Shown piece by piece: positions 38,844 through 51,826 of a stretch of DNA of 64,000 nucleotides. The stretch's first letter is position 1; the number at the start of each line of letters is the position of its first letter. Below the pieces are notes generated by a model. The model was not told the DNA's origin, did no database searches, and saw only the letters and a list, made by a program, of their open reading frames with translations. Position numbers and translations under genes: made by a program. Origin of the DNA: Leishmania martiniquensis (taxonomy: Eukaryota > Euglenozoa > Kinetoplastea > Trypanosomatida > Trypanosomatidae); contig NC_090170.1 of the NCBI RefSeq assembly GCF_017916325.1, positions 932,001-996,000 of the forward strand, in the 5' to 3' direction.

Positions 38844-41618
38844 ACCACACCCTGGCAAGCTTCCTCAGGCATGCGTATCACCAATTCAGTCGCCTCTGCG
38901 GATCTCGTATGACTAAAAGACGAACTCTAGTCGCGCGTTGGCGTGCGCCATGCATCGCGGGTACCCTTGCGGGCATGCTGGGTGCGCTTTAAGGACGAGA
39001 CGAGCAAATTTGTGCCCGAACTAGAGGGAATGGAAAGGGGTCCGTTCGCGCGGCAGGCTGTGACGGGTATGCCTTAGCACCAATGATGGCCCGCTTTACT
39101 CTGCCGCAAACATTTTCAGCGTGCGCACATCAGCCTCGTCTTCTCTCCCTTTGCTGTTGTTGGTCGGGCTCGAAGCGCTCGGTGTCTCTTGCGGACCTCT
39201 TGAGCACCCCCTGCCCCATCCCTGATGATAACGTACAGCGGCTGAGTAGAAGGTCACCGCGGCCCTTCTCTCACATTTTAGGCTACCATCTTCGAGCACT
39301 TCTTGACCTGCGTCAGACAGCACTGGCCAGGCTGTGCTGACCGCGCCTGGCTCTCTTTTCTCCATGCAATCCCTCGTTTCTTCCGCTGTAGCTGCTCATG
39401 CTGAGGCAGCCTACTCTTGACATGAGCGTGAGACCGGCAGCCGCACATGCGCACGGAAGGGTGATGCATACCTCTCAAGTCGATGAAGGTGGCTTTGCGC
39501 TTTGTTTTTTTTCACTGTGCTTTCCAGAAGAAACGGAGCCGTTCTGTCCAGCAACATCATCGAAGAAAGGGGCACACGGTGCCATGGCACCGACCTTCAG
39601 CGCGTAAACGCGCACCCACGCTCTCTACGCTTCGCACTCGGTCTGCTGTTCTGCGAAACCCTTCCCCCTCCACACACACACACAAAAATATGCTTTCTTT
39701 TTTGCGTTTGTTGGTGGTGTTGCTCATGCTCGGAGGGAAGCGATGGAATGGACGGCAGCTATTGCTTCCACCCCCTTTTTGTTGTTGTCGTCGTTGTTTT
39801 ATTTTCCCTTCCCCTATCGCATTTGCCGTCTTCACGAGGCGGGGTGGCGGTGGTGAGAAGGGTGGCGTGCAGCCCAGTATAGTGGACGAGCATGGTTCGG
39901 GCCTGCTTCACCTCCCTCCCTCCCTCCCCCCTGATGGCCTTGTCAAAACTATCGGTGCGTGCCGGGATATGCGTGCTACAGCGTTTTCGTTTCGCTCTGC
40001 TTCCACCTCTCTTTTTGTAGGGAGGCGGGGTTTGGCTGCTCCTCCTGTGTCCTCGTGCAGGTTTTTCATTCTCTTTCAGCGCCGTCTCTGCTGCCCGCCC
40101 CCATTGACCTTCTCTGTTCCCTTTCGCTTCATATTTATTCGCTTCTTCTGTTGGTGTTTTTTTTTGGTTTGGTTGCTGTTGTGTTGCTTCTCTTTGTCAC
40201 GAATGGCGGAGGTGGTCGTGGTGTTGGTGGTGGGAACGCCTCAGCGCGTGGCATCGACAAGGGGTATCCTACCTCACCCGCTGTGTGCTGAGAAGCCAGG
40301 CAAGCCTTTCTCCGTTTCCCAAGGCCAAACCAGCCCCTTGTTAGCGACAGACGGCCAAGAACCTGCCAGGTGAGTTAATCAGTGCAGTGCGTCGCTGCTG
40401 ACCGTGGCAGGCCAGCTCGAGGGTGATTTAGCGCTGGTACGACATGCGGCAGCGAGCACGCCTGTACCGCTTGGATGAAGGGTCGAGTCTCAGCGTGACT
40501 CGAGTGCATCCACCCTGACCTGTAAACTGTCTGCTGGGGGTGGGAGCCTGATCCATCCCGAGCGGATTATGAATGTGGTGGCCGGAAGAAGGCGCGCTGC
40601 TGAAAGGAAACCTGCTGCGCATGTGGGTGGACAGAGCGTGAGCGAGAGGCCGTGCTCGATCGTGTAAGTCGACCCACTACCGCAGCGCGGACGCACGGCT
40701 GCTCCGCATCATCACACAATGGACTTATGTGGCAGTCTGTGGACAAGGTGAAGGTGAAGACCTGTGCTCTGCACCACAGAGAGTCACAGCGCGTAAGCAC
40801 ATCAATCCTTTCCGTTGGTGTTGTGGTGCTGGTGTGCTGTCTTTGCATGTCCTCACTCTTTCCCTCATCTTGCTCAGACTTTGACGCCGCCTTCATACCA
40901 CTGCCTACTCCTGAGACACTGATCCTCCGCTGTGCGAACGCAGGAAAAGGGCATTGGAAGGGTGCGGCAGTGGCGGCATGAGCGAGAGGGAAGACAGTTG
41001 TAGCGGCAAAGCAAAGACGATGGCCATCGCTCAAACGGACAGTGAAGCGCATTGTCGAAAAATGGCTGACCTCGCTGCACAGCGCCGCCCTTACATGCTC
41101 TGTGTCTTTCGGCATGTGTGTGTGTGTTTCTGCTCTCCTCCTTCCCCTGTTTCGGCTTCGCCCTCACGTGGTTCCTCTGCTCGCTTCCTCATTTTTCTGA
41201 TTGCTGTTGTTGTCAAGCACACACAAAAAAGCATAGGATTTTTGTTTCAAGGTGCCCTTCCCCCCTCTCTCTCTGTATTTCTCTGCTCCCTCTTTTTTTT
41301 TTCCTCACGCCCTCGAGTTTGTTTTGGCCCTCGAAGGCCTCCTCTGCGGGCATGTCACCTTTTGTGTCTTCTCTTGCAGGTTAGTCCCCTCTTGAGTCCG
41401 CGCTGAGGACCTGGAATGTGTGTGCGCGCTTCTGCGCTCGCAGTCGTAAAGGCATGAGGCGAGAAGGCCCCCAACATATCCGAAAAAGAACTGAGCAGCT
41501 TTCTGCTCGCGGCCAGCGCTCGCACACGGCAACGTTCTAACGCAGGAATATGAGCGGCTGGAGAAATTTGTGCGAAATGACAGCTATGACGAGTTGGCTG
41601 ACATGCGTACCTGTAAAA

Positions 41619-41636
41619 ATATATATATATATATAT
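41619..41636. repeat. (AT)9 microsatellite
   Basis: Eighteen bases of perfect AT dinucleotides lie in the spacer before the sorting nexin gene. Confidence 0.9.
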
Positions 41637-42120
41637 CCTCTAGAGGCTGGCACGTGATGTCCACCTATGTTTAGGCGTCTCGCTTCTCACGGTTTCCGAC
41701 TCACGCACGCTGCACAACTTCGTACGCCTGCATCGTATGCTGCGCCTCTCCTCCCCCTCAAGGAACGAAGAGTACCTCTAGACACTGCAAATCGAAGGGG
41801 GCTACAGCTCACTGCAACGGAAGCGCTCGCGATACAGCGTGCACTCTCTCCCTTTTTCTTTCCGTTCCTCCTTCCGATATCGATGGCATTCATGCCTTTT
41901 GAATAGAACATTGACAGATGCTTCTCCTCTCACTGTCGGCGGGCACTGGTGCTATACTACTCACTGCTGGCTTCTCTCCCTCCCTCTTTTTCCTGCCGAG
42001 CTCGACTGCGTGGGGCATTCCACTTAGAGTGCTTCATCTAGATAGATCCCACGCCCTACGTGCTACCTTTTATAATCGTGTCGCCACTTCTGTCCGTCTC
42101 TCGCTCACGAAGCCGAAAAT

Positions 42121-42158
42121 CTATTTTTTTTATTCGCTTCGGCTCTTATCGGCTGCAG
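42121..42158 (+). promoter_or_regulatory. Probable trans-splice acceptor for sorting nexin gene
   Basis: A T-rich tract with an 8-base T-run leads to GGCTGCAG, with AG at 42157-42158. This would leave a 235-base 5' UTR before the ATG at 42394. A nearer AG (42386-42387) would leave only 6 bases and is less likely. Confidence 0.55.
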
Positions 42159-42393
42159 GCACTGAAGCACCGACACAAACACTCCACAATTACGCATTAT
42201 CGGCCATTCTGGAAGGGATTCTGCCGCGACCATCGTACGCCTCATCTCTTTCAACCCTCTCTCTTGAAGAAAATCATAAAATCGCGTTTTTTCTGCCTTT
42301 GAGGGGCGGAGGGAAGAGAAGGGAGAGGCACCTTTTTTTTTGGTGCTCTCCGTTTCATTTCACTGTCAACACGCGGTATTGACTAAGTGAGAG

Positions 42394-43650
42394 ATGGCTG
42401 CCGGCAACTCTATTTCGGTGAAGGTGGATGTCCCCTCTCAGGTGCGAGGCCAGGGCACACTGGAAATGTCGTACTACATCTACCCGATCACGATGCGCTT
42501 GCCTGGCTTCATGAGCGATGCTAGGTTTAACCGGCGGTACACGGACTTCGAGACGCTGCGCAGCCAGCTGTGCGCGACCTACTGGTACTGCATAGTGCCA
42601 CCCATTCCAGAGAAAGAGTCGGTACAGGATAAACTGGGGAAGCTGCCGCGTATGGTGACATCGACAAAGGAGACGACAGCCTCCGAGGGCGACCTGCTCG
42701 AGTACCGACGTATTAGCCTGCGGCGCTTCTTGCAGCGGCTCGCGTACCACCCCATCCTCGGTAAGTCCGACCTTCTACAGAAGTTCACAAATGACAACGA
42801 GTGGCGCCAGTGCACTCGTGACCCGGTGAAGCCGCCTCGCTTCATATCGTCGTCGCCGCTGGAGGAGATCGCCAGGTCTTGGGTCCACTCGGGCAGCTCA
42901 TCTGGAGGCGGTGCCCACAGTGTTAGTGGCGCCGCCGGCGGTGTTGGCGGTGTGAGCCAGACAGGAGCTGCGTATCAGACGGCCCTGACGCAAGATCCTG
43001 TAGATGAGGCGACCTGGAAAGCGACGGGCGAGTACATTGGTGAGCTGGAGTCGAACCTCAAGAATATGCGCAATCTGCTTGAGTCATTGGTGGACCGCCA
43101 CCGGCGCGCCGCTTCCGCTGTGAGCAACTTTGCCGCCTCGTTTGGGCTCCTTGCAGAGGGTGAAGAGGACGTGGAGCTGCGCAGTGCCATCGAAGGGGTA
43201 CGCGACTGCGGTCGCAAGGTAGCCGACGTCTACAGTAAGCACGCTGATAATGAGTCCACGCGGCTTGTGAGCACGCTGAGCTTTTACGTGGGTATGTGCT
43301 CTGCAGTGCGCGAAACCCTGCATCATATGTCCAGCGCCCGTCAGTATCTGCGCCACTTGCAGAGGAAGAGCCAGGAGCTGCAGGTGTCGGCGATGCGAGC
43401 GCCACCGGCCAACCAGGCGCAGGTGCAGAGTGAGCTGCACTTTGTCAATGAGCAGCGGGCCCACCTTGAGGAAGACCTCATCGGCGCTGAGAAGACGTTC
43501 AGCGAGGAGTTCATTCTTTTCCACGAAAACAAGCAATATGACGCTAAGGATATGCTGAAGAAGTTCGGCCTGCTGGAGCTGAGCTTCTCCGAGGCAATGA
43601 AGCAGGAGTGGGATGCGCTGCGGCCTATATTGGAGTCTCTTGGGACATAG
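42394..43650 (+). CDS. PX-BAR-type sorting nexin (Vps5/SNX-like)
   Basis: The product is 418 aa, expected to bind endosomal phosphoinositides and help form transport tubules, possibly with retromer. The PX domain covers about residues 1-140: FNRRYTDFETLRSQL with the phosphoinositide-binding Arg at R47/R48, the PPIPEK loop (69-74), and EYRRISLRRFLQRLAYHPIL with R105/R106. A Gly/Ser/Ala-rich linker follows (about 165-195). The C-terminal 210 residues are helical with heptad-like spacing (ELESNLKNMRNLLESLVDRH, LEEDLIGAEKTFSEEF), as in a Vps5-type BAR domain. Length and order fit Vps5/SNX1/SNX4-like proteins, but the exact orthologue is uncertain. No membrane segment is present. Confidence 0.88.
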   Translation: MAAGNSISVKVDVPSQVRGQGTLEMSYYIYPITMRLPGFMSDARFNRRYTDFETLRSQLCATYWYCIVPPIPEKESVQDKLGKLPRMVTSTKETTASEGDLLEYRRISLRRFLQRLAYHPILGKSDLLQKFTNDNEWRQCTRDPVKPPRFISSSPLEEIARSWVHSGSSSGGGAHSVSGAAGGVGGVSQTGAAYQTALTQDPVDEATWKATGEYIGELESNLKNMRNLLESLVDRHRRAASAVSNFAASFGLLAEGEEDVELRSAIEGVRDCGRKVADVYSKHADNESTRLVSTLSFYVGMCSAVRETLHHMSSARQYLRHLQRKSQELQVSAMRAPPANQAQVQSELHFVNEQRAHLEEDLIGAEKTFSEEFILFHENKQYDAKDMLKKFGLLELSFSEAMKQEWDALRPILESLGT

Positions 43651-44287
43651 AGCGGCGTGGAAAAGGTAAGCCGACCGACAACTCCCCTCTTCCCTTCCCT
43701 TCCCTTTCCTCACTCCCTCTTTCTCTCCACTTACTCTACTCTGTTGGTCGAGTGTGTTGGCGCCTCTTTAGTCTGACTCGTCCCTATAGCGCCAAAATGG
43801 GCGCGATGGCTTTCTCCTGCCCTTCGCAGCGTGGCAGGGTAGGAGGGGGGCCTCTTTCTCTCTCGCTCGGCCCCTCCCCCGTCCTTCTCCTCACCCGCGC
43901 ATGTTGGCTGACGTCGTTGTCGCTGTTTGCCGGGAGGGGGCTCATTTATGGTACTATTTGGTGCCGCTGCCCGCGCATAACCCTTTGCTGGTCTGTCTTC
44001 CTCTGTCTCGCACTGCAACGCTTCCTTCACATTTTCCCTTTTTTCTTTTTCTGAGGGTGAAAATGGTTGCGCAGTAGTGCCTCACCGATGGCGGCAGCCT
44101 TCTGCCCTCGGCTACGCTGGTCTTCGACTCCTCCTTCATACGCTGCACGCATGGTTGGTGCCTCTTGCTCTTCTACGAGGGCAGCAGGGAAAAGAAAATA
44201 GGCAGTCGTGCGTCGTTGGAAACCCTACGCGGCGATGACCAGAAGAGGAGGGGAGGAGGGGGGATGCATCGAGTCAAGAGATTTGGT

Positions 44288-44311
44288 GGGGAGTGGGTGG
44301 GTGTGGGTGGG
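44288..44311 (+). other. G-quadruplex motif downstream of sorting nexin gene
   Basis: Five guanine runs (44288-44291, 44295-44297, 44299-44301, 44305-44307, 44309-44311) are separated by loops of 3, 1, 3 and 1 bases. It would lie in the sense RNA about 640 bases past the stop codon. Confidence 0.7.
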
Positions 44312-45929
44312 AGGCGTTTGGGCCTCTGCTCTTTCTGAGCTACGCTGCTGCCTCCCCTTTTTGTTGCCTCGCTACTTCTCCCTGTTTCGCGTACTGCTTC
44401 AAAGCCGGCTCGTGGATAAGAGCGTGCGCATGCCTTCTCTGACGAATAGCTGTCGCTTTTTGTCCTGCTTTTTTTCGCGCTCTTCATGGGGCGGGATGCG
44501 CGTGATTTGCCTCTCCGTTTCCGCTTCCTTATCGCTTTTTCTTTTTTCCCTTTTCGCTCTCGACCCCCTCTTTGGCCCTCTCTACTTGTAGGGTCAACTT
44601 GTGACAAAGATGCGGGAACAACTTTGCCACACGTGCCTCTCTCTCTCCCCTTTCGTCGTGCTTCCGCCTGTGCTACCCTTTCCACGCCGGAGATCATTTT
44701 CGGTGCTCTGTCATGGTGTTTTGTCAGACGTGTGTATGTGGTCGCTGTTTTTTTTTTCTCCCTCTCTTATTGACGAGCACGAATGCCTGTTGCGTACGCG
44801 TCACCCGCTCTCATTCCCTCTAGCTGTGTTCCTCTTTACTGTGTGTGTGCGTGTGAGCGTTTCTGGCGCGGCATATTTCGGAAGAGGGAAGAGCCCGTGG
44901 AATACATCAATGGAGAGCGAAAGGGCATTAGGGATAAGAGCAGAAAGATATTGTAAAGGGGACGCGACTCGTCTCAGTCCATACTCGCCGTTGCCTGCGC
45001 CACGGGAGTGTGCGCGTACGCGTGCTCGTGAACCATCTTCGCTTCAGCACAAACCCCTCCTGCGAAGAGTCGTCTTATCAGGTGCACGAAACTATAAGGG
45101 GCCCGTTCTCTGCAACGCGCCTCTCGAAGACGTGCGTAGCGCACCTCTTTCGTGATGCCATGGCAGGAGAAAGCAGACCCTTTTCACCGCGGCACATGCT
45201 CGCGCACGCCTTTCCATTTCGCTACTTTCATCGCTGGTGTAAAGAAATACATCACAGCGGCGCAGCCGTCCCCATCCTTACGACTCCGTAGGTTTTGTGC
45301 GCAAGGCATGTGACACACACACACACATACAGGCACACGCCTAACGAGATGCAAGCGATACTACAAGCACCTTGCGCTATCATTCATTCCACGTTCCAAC
45401 CAGCGCCATTGAAGTGGGCGTGGCTTTTTACGCAGCATCCCCTGTCTTCCGAATTCTGAGGCGATTCATGCAAGAAACAGCACCCACACTCCTCTTTCAT
45501 GGGTCTATGTCCCACATTGTGTCGTGGCGTCCACTGCTCCTGGATTTCTCTCCACTTACCACCCTTTATGGCAGACATCAGAGCACCGCGGCCTTTTTTC
45601 TCTGCCACAGCACTGATTCACTCTCTCTCTGTGCGTGTGCGTGTGTGTGTGTGTGTCTGTGTCTGCCGGTGGATTTCGGTTCTTCTCACTCTGCCACACA
45701 CGGCATGGCTCTGCTACTCTGCTGCCGTGCGGGGTGCTTTGAGGCCGAGGGCATCATGTAGCCTCCCCCCCGCGCCAAAACAACGGCAGGTCATCTATGC
45801 CCCCGCCCAAAGAGTGAGCACCGCTCTCTGACCTGACGAGACAGCGTGTTCTACCCGTGAGAGGCTGCCTTTAGGACGCCGGAAATCCTTCTCGTCGGTG
45901 CGTATGTCCCCTGCGCCGCTTCCGTGACG

Positions 45930-46560
45930 GACAACGGGCGCTAACAGTGACGACCGCCCAGAGGTTTCGCTGGCCAGCGCCTCCTCCGCGACGTACCTCA
46001 GGGCGTGGGGTACCAGTGGCGGTATAGCAGCCGCAGCAGCACACCTGCTTCGTCTCAAAAAATGACGGAGGAGAGGGCTAGGGCCGTCGATGGCGCCCTG
46101 CTCTGCTGCTACCGCGCAGCTGCAGAAGGAAGTGAGGGTAGACGCGACTCGCTCCTCTGTTGTTTCAGTCGTCTATCACATCTGCGACCTCTATACCTGG
46201 CGACCTGGCGTTACGAGTACTCTTTGACGTTTTGCACGTGCACAGCAATCGGGCGCTCCTGCACGCCGGTGGCGCATCCGTCGCCATCATGTATGCAGCC
46301 AAGTGGCTGTGCGTGCGGAGGAGGGTGAACTTTTCGGGTTGAAGAGCCGCTTCAGTATCCACGGGCTCTTTGTGCTCGAAAGGAATGCCGCCAAGCAGCG
46401 CCTGAGTGTGTGGGGCAGAGGACACGGCCGGGGTGGCGCACTACGACGAGCGCCCGAGACGCTTGAACCTTTGGCTCTGCTTTTCCCGCTTCTTCAGTTT
46501 CTGCGCTTATTGCCCTGGCCTCGAACGCGTCACGCGCTGGACACAGATAGCTGCGCATAG
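45930..46560 (+). pseudogene. Possible coding relic, broken by frameshifts
   Basis: This stretch is GC-rich with balanced base use, unlike the C/T-rich DNA around it. It gives ordinary-looking protein pieces in different + frames: SASSATYLRAWGTSGGIAAA before a stop at an A6 run, then MTEERARAVDGALLCCYRAA in a shifted frame, then ALRVLFDVLHVHSN with ASVAIMYAAKWLCVRRR in yet another. The order suggests a once-continuous gene with several shifts. No family was recognised, and chance openness of GC-rich DNA is an alternative. Confidence 0.25.
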
Positions 46561-48499
46561 GCTCGTCTTCTTCCCTACCCCCTCACTTGACCGTTGCACC
46601 GCTGCCTCCTCTCCCGATTTTTTCGTCCTCTTGGTGTCAGCGCCCTTTTCTTTTGAAACTGAAAAGGACTACAGATGCAGCTTTGGGTTGCATTGCTCTC
46701 TGTTTTTGTACTGGAGAGAGAGAGCTGCTCCAAGCATCTCAGGCTCACAGCGCGTAACGTGGCTGCTGCAGGCTCCCGGATACACCGAGACTCGCTTACC
46801 TCCTGTTTATCTCATGTTTGCCGCGGTGCACTCACCTTCTACTTGAGGCGACCGCCTTCTCTCTGCGTGCCAACTTGGCTGTCATGACCGATCACAAACC
46901 GCTTCATAGCGGACGCCTTATGTGGAGCAAAGGGTGAAATAGCGCTAATCGTAAAAAAAGTGTGAGCTGCGACACGTTGGGGGCGCGCAGGCAATCGCAG
47001 TGAGGCGGAGGTCCTCCTCCGGGTTTTTCTTTCTTTGCCCCTCTCGCCGCTCGCGCGTCTCACTTCATGTCTTCCAAAATGCTTCCGTTGCCACCTCTCA
47101 CATCTCATACATGACCTTCTTTTCCTTTCCCTCTCCCATGCGCGGCCTCGGGGCCTGACACGGCAGCACGCGCACACGTTTCGCCTCTTGTCCTCGACAC
47201 AGGGCTCACTCCTCTCTTTTTCTTCTTCAAAACAAACGCACGCGGGCCTCTCTCCCCGCTCTGCATGTGTAATCAGTCTCACTGACCTCTTTTTGGACCT
47301 CGCTTTTGGTGGCTTCTGCTTGTGTGGTGTAGGCGCATCTACACATCGAAGTACACACAAAAAAAGAAGGGCACCCGCGGACGATAACGGGCGGGACTCT
47401 CGCCAGGTGAGAGAGAGAGACGCGACCTACAGAATCTGCAGCGTGCCCGGGAGGAGCAAAACGCCAAGGGCGAGAAGGGCAGTGGAGAGTTGAGAAACCC
47501 TCAGGCACACTCACACCCACCAAGAGTAAGAGGAGAAAGTTCTGCCTCATAGACACCCAAAACGGCCACAGCCATACAGGTCTCGGGGGCGACAAAACGA
47601 TTCTTGCAGAATTGGGTACTTTTCTCGCTGCGCGTGTACCTTTGCCGCTCTAGACGCATTCGGCGTGCCTCGAGCGACGTGATTGAGGTCTTGCGACACC
47701 AGACCTCTTCTTCTCCCGCCCTCTGTCCTAAGCCTCTCTTTCTCATTGGCTGCAAGAGCGAAATTACTGCCAGAGTAGGTGCTTTTTCTCTTTGCTATTC
47801 TCTTTGTCATAGAGCTTGGCGTCGGTAGAGGAAGACGCTGGGGGTCTTGCGCTGTTTCAGGGGAACAGCAAGTGTGCCCATCTTCTGCAGATTTGCACGC
47901 GCACCGACACCAACTCGATATGCTCACTGCCCGGCGTCGCTGCCTCCTCTCCCCCTTCTCCCTTTGACCTCCGCGTTCACTCCTTTTCTACCTATTGTTT
48001 CTTTTTACTGATTGTATATCGCTCTGTTGATAGGAAGTCAAGGCTGCACACACACAGACACACACGTTCGCTCCTTCTCCTCGTCATCAAAGTGCTTTTT
48101 CATTAGTCATTGCGCGTTGTCTTCACATTCTCTTTCTCTTACTTCCTTCTCTTTTCTTTTTTTTGTGTGTGCGTGCGCTTTTTCGTTCTCTCCAAAGACA
48201 GCGAACAAATACACACACACACTCAGACAGACGCCAGAATACCCCCTCCCCGCACCCCCGTCCGCATTTTCTCTTTTTGTTGTTGTTCTTTCTTCGCTTC
48301 GCGTGTCTGCGTGCTCCTCTTTCATGCCGTAAAAAAGCGCGTTTCTATACGTTCTCTTGAAGCCTTCCTTTGCTTTTTTTCTTCGCACCCATTCAGCCCC
48401 GGTAAGCGCAGCATCACACGAACGCATAAGGCATACACACGGTACATCTGTGTGGGCTTTTTTTCTCTTCCTGTGCTGTCGGTGTGCTATTCTCTCTCT

Positions 48500-48516
48500 T
48501 TGTTTTTTTTTTTCAG
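48500..48516 (+). promoter_or_regulatory. Strong trans-splice acceptor without an assigned gene
   Basis: An 11-base T-run then CAG (AG at 48515-48516) lies inside the 11-kb gene-poor region. No good open frame follows. It could be a 5' end of a non-coding or very small-ORF transcript, or unused. Confidence 0.4.
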
Positions 48517-49870
48517 CTCGTCTTGGTGTGTCTGTGCTTGTGTCTCCTTGTGTGCCCCACTGCTTTGAGCAGCTTCGCCTTTCACTGGCTTACCCTGCCC
48601 GCGCTCTCTTCCTCTCTAACTCTCTCTGTTTCGCTGGCAGTGCCCTCCCTCTGTCTTTTTTGCATTTCTGCCCCGTTTACATTGCCCGCGTACCCGTTAA
48701 AGCCCCCTCTGGCACAAAACGGAAGGAGCAAGGAAGAGAACAAAGGGCAGTAGCGAAGGGAGGGAAGGGGAAAGGGGCATAAAGACATCGAGTTCATCGC
48801 GAGGAGTTGGCGCTGCTTTTGGTCTTTGACAGGATCCTCTGCGTTGAGCCTTCGATCGCGCAACGCTCGTTGAGTTTTCGTGTTGTTTCCCTCTTCCCCC
48901 CTCGCACAGCTGCACAAGTATTTTCCTGAAGGAGGAGAAAAAAACTATCAGAGAGCCGCTTGCAGACATTTACTCATTCTCAGTAAACACAGACACACAC
49001 ACAACTGGCAGAGACTCGAAAGAGCGAGCGAAATAGGATCACAGTGAGATCGCAGGTCCGAGACTCCCTCATTATTTTTGTGTGTTCGCTCCCTCCATTT
49101 TTGGATCTAACGTTTTACGTGTGCTTTTCTTTGCTCATCGACGGACGTTTTTTTAAAGCTTTTTCGCCCCCTTTTCTTCACGTTCTCTCTTTCGTTGGAC
49201 GCTTGTTCGCATTGATCACCCCAACTCTTCGCCCTTCTCTCTCTGCGCATCTGCGCGATCATCTTTTCTGTGAAAACAACAGCAAAAAAGTCGCAGGAGC
49301 ACTTCTGATTCGTCTGCCGACCTTGCTGTCTCTGTGTGCGCACGTTACGGCGCTGTGGTGTGTGGGCGTGTGTGCTCAGTATCTTCTCCCCCTTTCTCTC
49401 TCTCTGTCTCTGTGGTATTCAAGTCAGGCACGGAGAATTCAAAACGAATTGTACGTGTTTCTCTGTCGTGCGCACACGTATTTGCCTTACGTTCTTGAGG
49501 CTTCCCCCTCGGCAAGTGCCCACTCTCTGTGCTTGAGAGTCAACGCCAGACTAGTGGACTCACTGTAAGGCAGCACGACTGTGCGCGCCCCTCGCTCCTC
49601 CTGTACCACTTTTTCTTCTTTTTTATTTTTTTATTTCGGTCGCTGCTTCTTCGCGCGCCCGAGCGGAGGTGTTCTTTTTCGTTGCACGTTCGCTCTTCCA
49701 TCTCTTTTTTCTCTTTTCGCCTTTCTCCCCGTAAGCAACCTCATTCACCCCTACGACCACGATCACGACTACATTTCTCTTGTACCTGCTACCCCCACTC
49801 CTTCTTCTGCAACCAGCCATCAAAATCTTTAGCTCTATTGAACGTCCACGACTCTCTTACTCGGCTTGTC

Positions 49871-49885
49871 TTTTTTTTTTTTTAG
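49871..49885 (+). promoter_or_regulatory. Strong trans-splice acceptor without an assigned gene
   Basis: Thirteen consecutive T residues are followed immediately by AG at 49884-49885. This is one of the longest T-tracts ending in AG in the window, with no recognisable gene downstream for about 4.8 kb. Confidence 0.4.
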
Positions 49886-51826
49886 TCGGACACCTCTTCA
49901 TTTTCTTTTGTTGTTTGTTTTTGTGTGTGGTTTACCGTTGTGTACCGCCCTCAGTGCACCTCTCTCTCTTTCCTTTGATGTGTGTGTGCGTGTGTCTTTT
50001 CTCTCTACTCTCTCCTTTCGCTCACACCTTGAGAATTTGTTTGTTTGTTTCTCTTCGCTCTTCACTACATCTTCGTCAGTTGCCTTTCTTCCTTTATTTT
50101 TTTACGCGTTTGTCGTGCCCGTCTTCATTTGCGGCGCATGGCGCTGTGCGTCCTCTGCTTCGCTTCGAGACGTCTTCGTCTCTCTCCCTCTCAACGCTCA
50201 GCCCTTCTTGCCGCTCCCCTCTTTTGGCCCTGTTGATTTTCTGTGACTGTGGCGCCAGTATATTCTTTTTTGTCTTTTTTTTCTCTCCGTATCCTCTTTG
50301 TGTCTCTCTTTCTCGATTTACCTTTGCGCTTTTAGTGTCTTCTTGCGATTACTTTGCCCTCTCGTCTTCCTCTTTTTCGTCAGGCGCTGCTTAGCTGCTT
50401 CTCCGGTCGACATATCACCGGAAGCAGATCGCACTAAAATTTTATCTTCGCGTGTTTTTCTATCGTTTCTTTTTTTTTCCTTTCTCCCTTGCGACTGTTG
50501 TGCAATTCAGAAGTTTCAAATAGAGGGGCAAGCACACCGCCGAGCCCCCGTCTCGTGTCTGTTTTGTTGATGCTGCGTTTCCTCTCTTTTTTTTCTGTTG
50601 CTTGCCTCTGTCCTCGATCGATTGGCAGAGAGCCGAAGCGTTTCCGTGCACGCGTACAAAGACTTCCGCATCTCTCACTGCCCGTCTCCCTCTCCCTCTT
50701 CTGCCCCCCCTCCAGTTGGTTTCTTTGCCGTATCCAGTGCTTGCCTGGACGGGCTACCACCGAAAGAGCGCCTTCCTTCAAAGCAGCAAGAGAAACAAAA
50801 AGTCTGGTAGAGAGATACAGAACTATTGGTGCTAGCCGCAGACTTTGGACGTCGCCGCAACCGTGTGCGTCGCGCTTCTCGTCATCGACCGTACCTGGTG
50901 CTGCGGGCATCCTTTACCACCGCCACCTTTTGCCTTCATTTTTTTCTTCGTAGTCTCCAATCCTCTTCCCTGCGGGCCTGCTTTGTAGGGGCTCTGACGT
51001 TCCTCTCTCACAGCAGAGTACAGATACGACACGAAAGGGAGGAGGCCAAGAGCCCCAGTGCGACTTCTCTGGTACAGTAGTGCTGTTTCGCTTTCGATCC
51101 CGTCTTTCATACTGAGGCGAAGGGGTGGGGAGGGGAGGCTGCTGCTTGGACCTTTGCGTGCAGCGTCGTCAGGCGGGCGCGCGAAACGCAAGGAAAGCGT
51201 CCACACCACGAAGGCGGGAAGCAGAGAAGAGAGGAGAGATTGGGAAGGAGAAAAAAGACAAAGGATTTCCTTCTGGAAAAACAAAAAGGCTCTTCAGATT
51301 CTGACCCTGCTTTTCCTCGTGTGTATTCTGCTCTTTTTGTATCCTCGTTTTTCTTGCTTGCTCTCTCTCTCATATAAGGACTTCTCCCCGTTGGCTGACT
51401 GCGCCCCTGGCTCAGCTTTTGTGTGATCTTTGGTGTGTGCGTGTGTGTGCCTTTTTTCTGCTCAGTCTATTTTGGTCATTTTTTGTCAGTCCTGAGCTGT
51501 ATCTTCATCGACTATCTCTCTTGTTACGGTGCGCTTCTTCCTTGCTTGAGCCGTCCCTCTGTCTTTTGCCCCCTCTCTTCACCCCCTTGCTGGACTCTCA
51601 TGGTGGTCGATTTCGCCTTTCCTTCCCTCCCTTTCTCTCGCTCGCTCGCGCGCACCCATTGATGCAAATAGGTGCCGTGGCATTCCGTCGGGTATAAACG
51701 CCTCACTCATCAGCAACAAAAAAGAGGGTGTGTGGTGGTGGTGGTGGGGGCACAGAAGGAGGCACACACCCGCAAACGCACGCACGCGCATACATCAGTA
51801 TCCATACACATATCTAAATCTAGATC

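Larger units (their letters stand above)
38844..42393. other. 3.5-kb gene-free spacer before sorting nexin gene
   Basis: No convincing gene is seen. There are pyrimidine-rich blocks at 39640-39800, 40000-40200 and 41105-41400, and an AT microsatellite. A strong acceptor-like site (C/T tract, AG at 41378-41379) lies 1 kb before the next start, and another is described below. The 296-codon frame from 39483 is a pyrimidine artefact. A mixed-composition patch lies at 40375-40700, without domains. Confidence 0.55.

Noticed and set aside
49780..50394. 204-codon hydrophobic open frame
   Set aside because: It resembles a multi-membrane protein only because of T-rich codons; the sequence is a chain of T and C runs.
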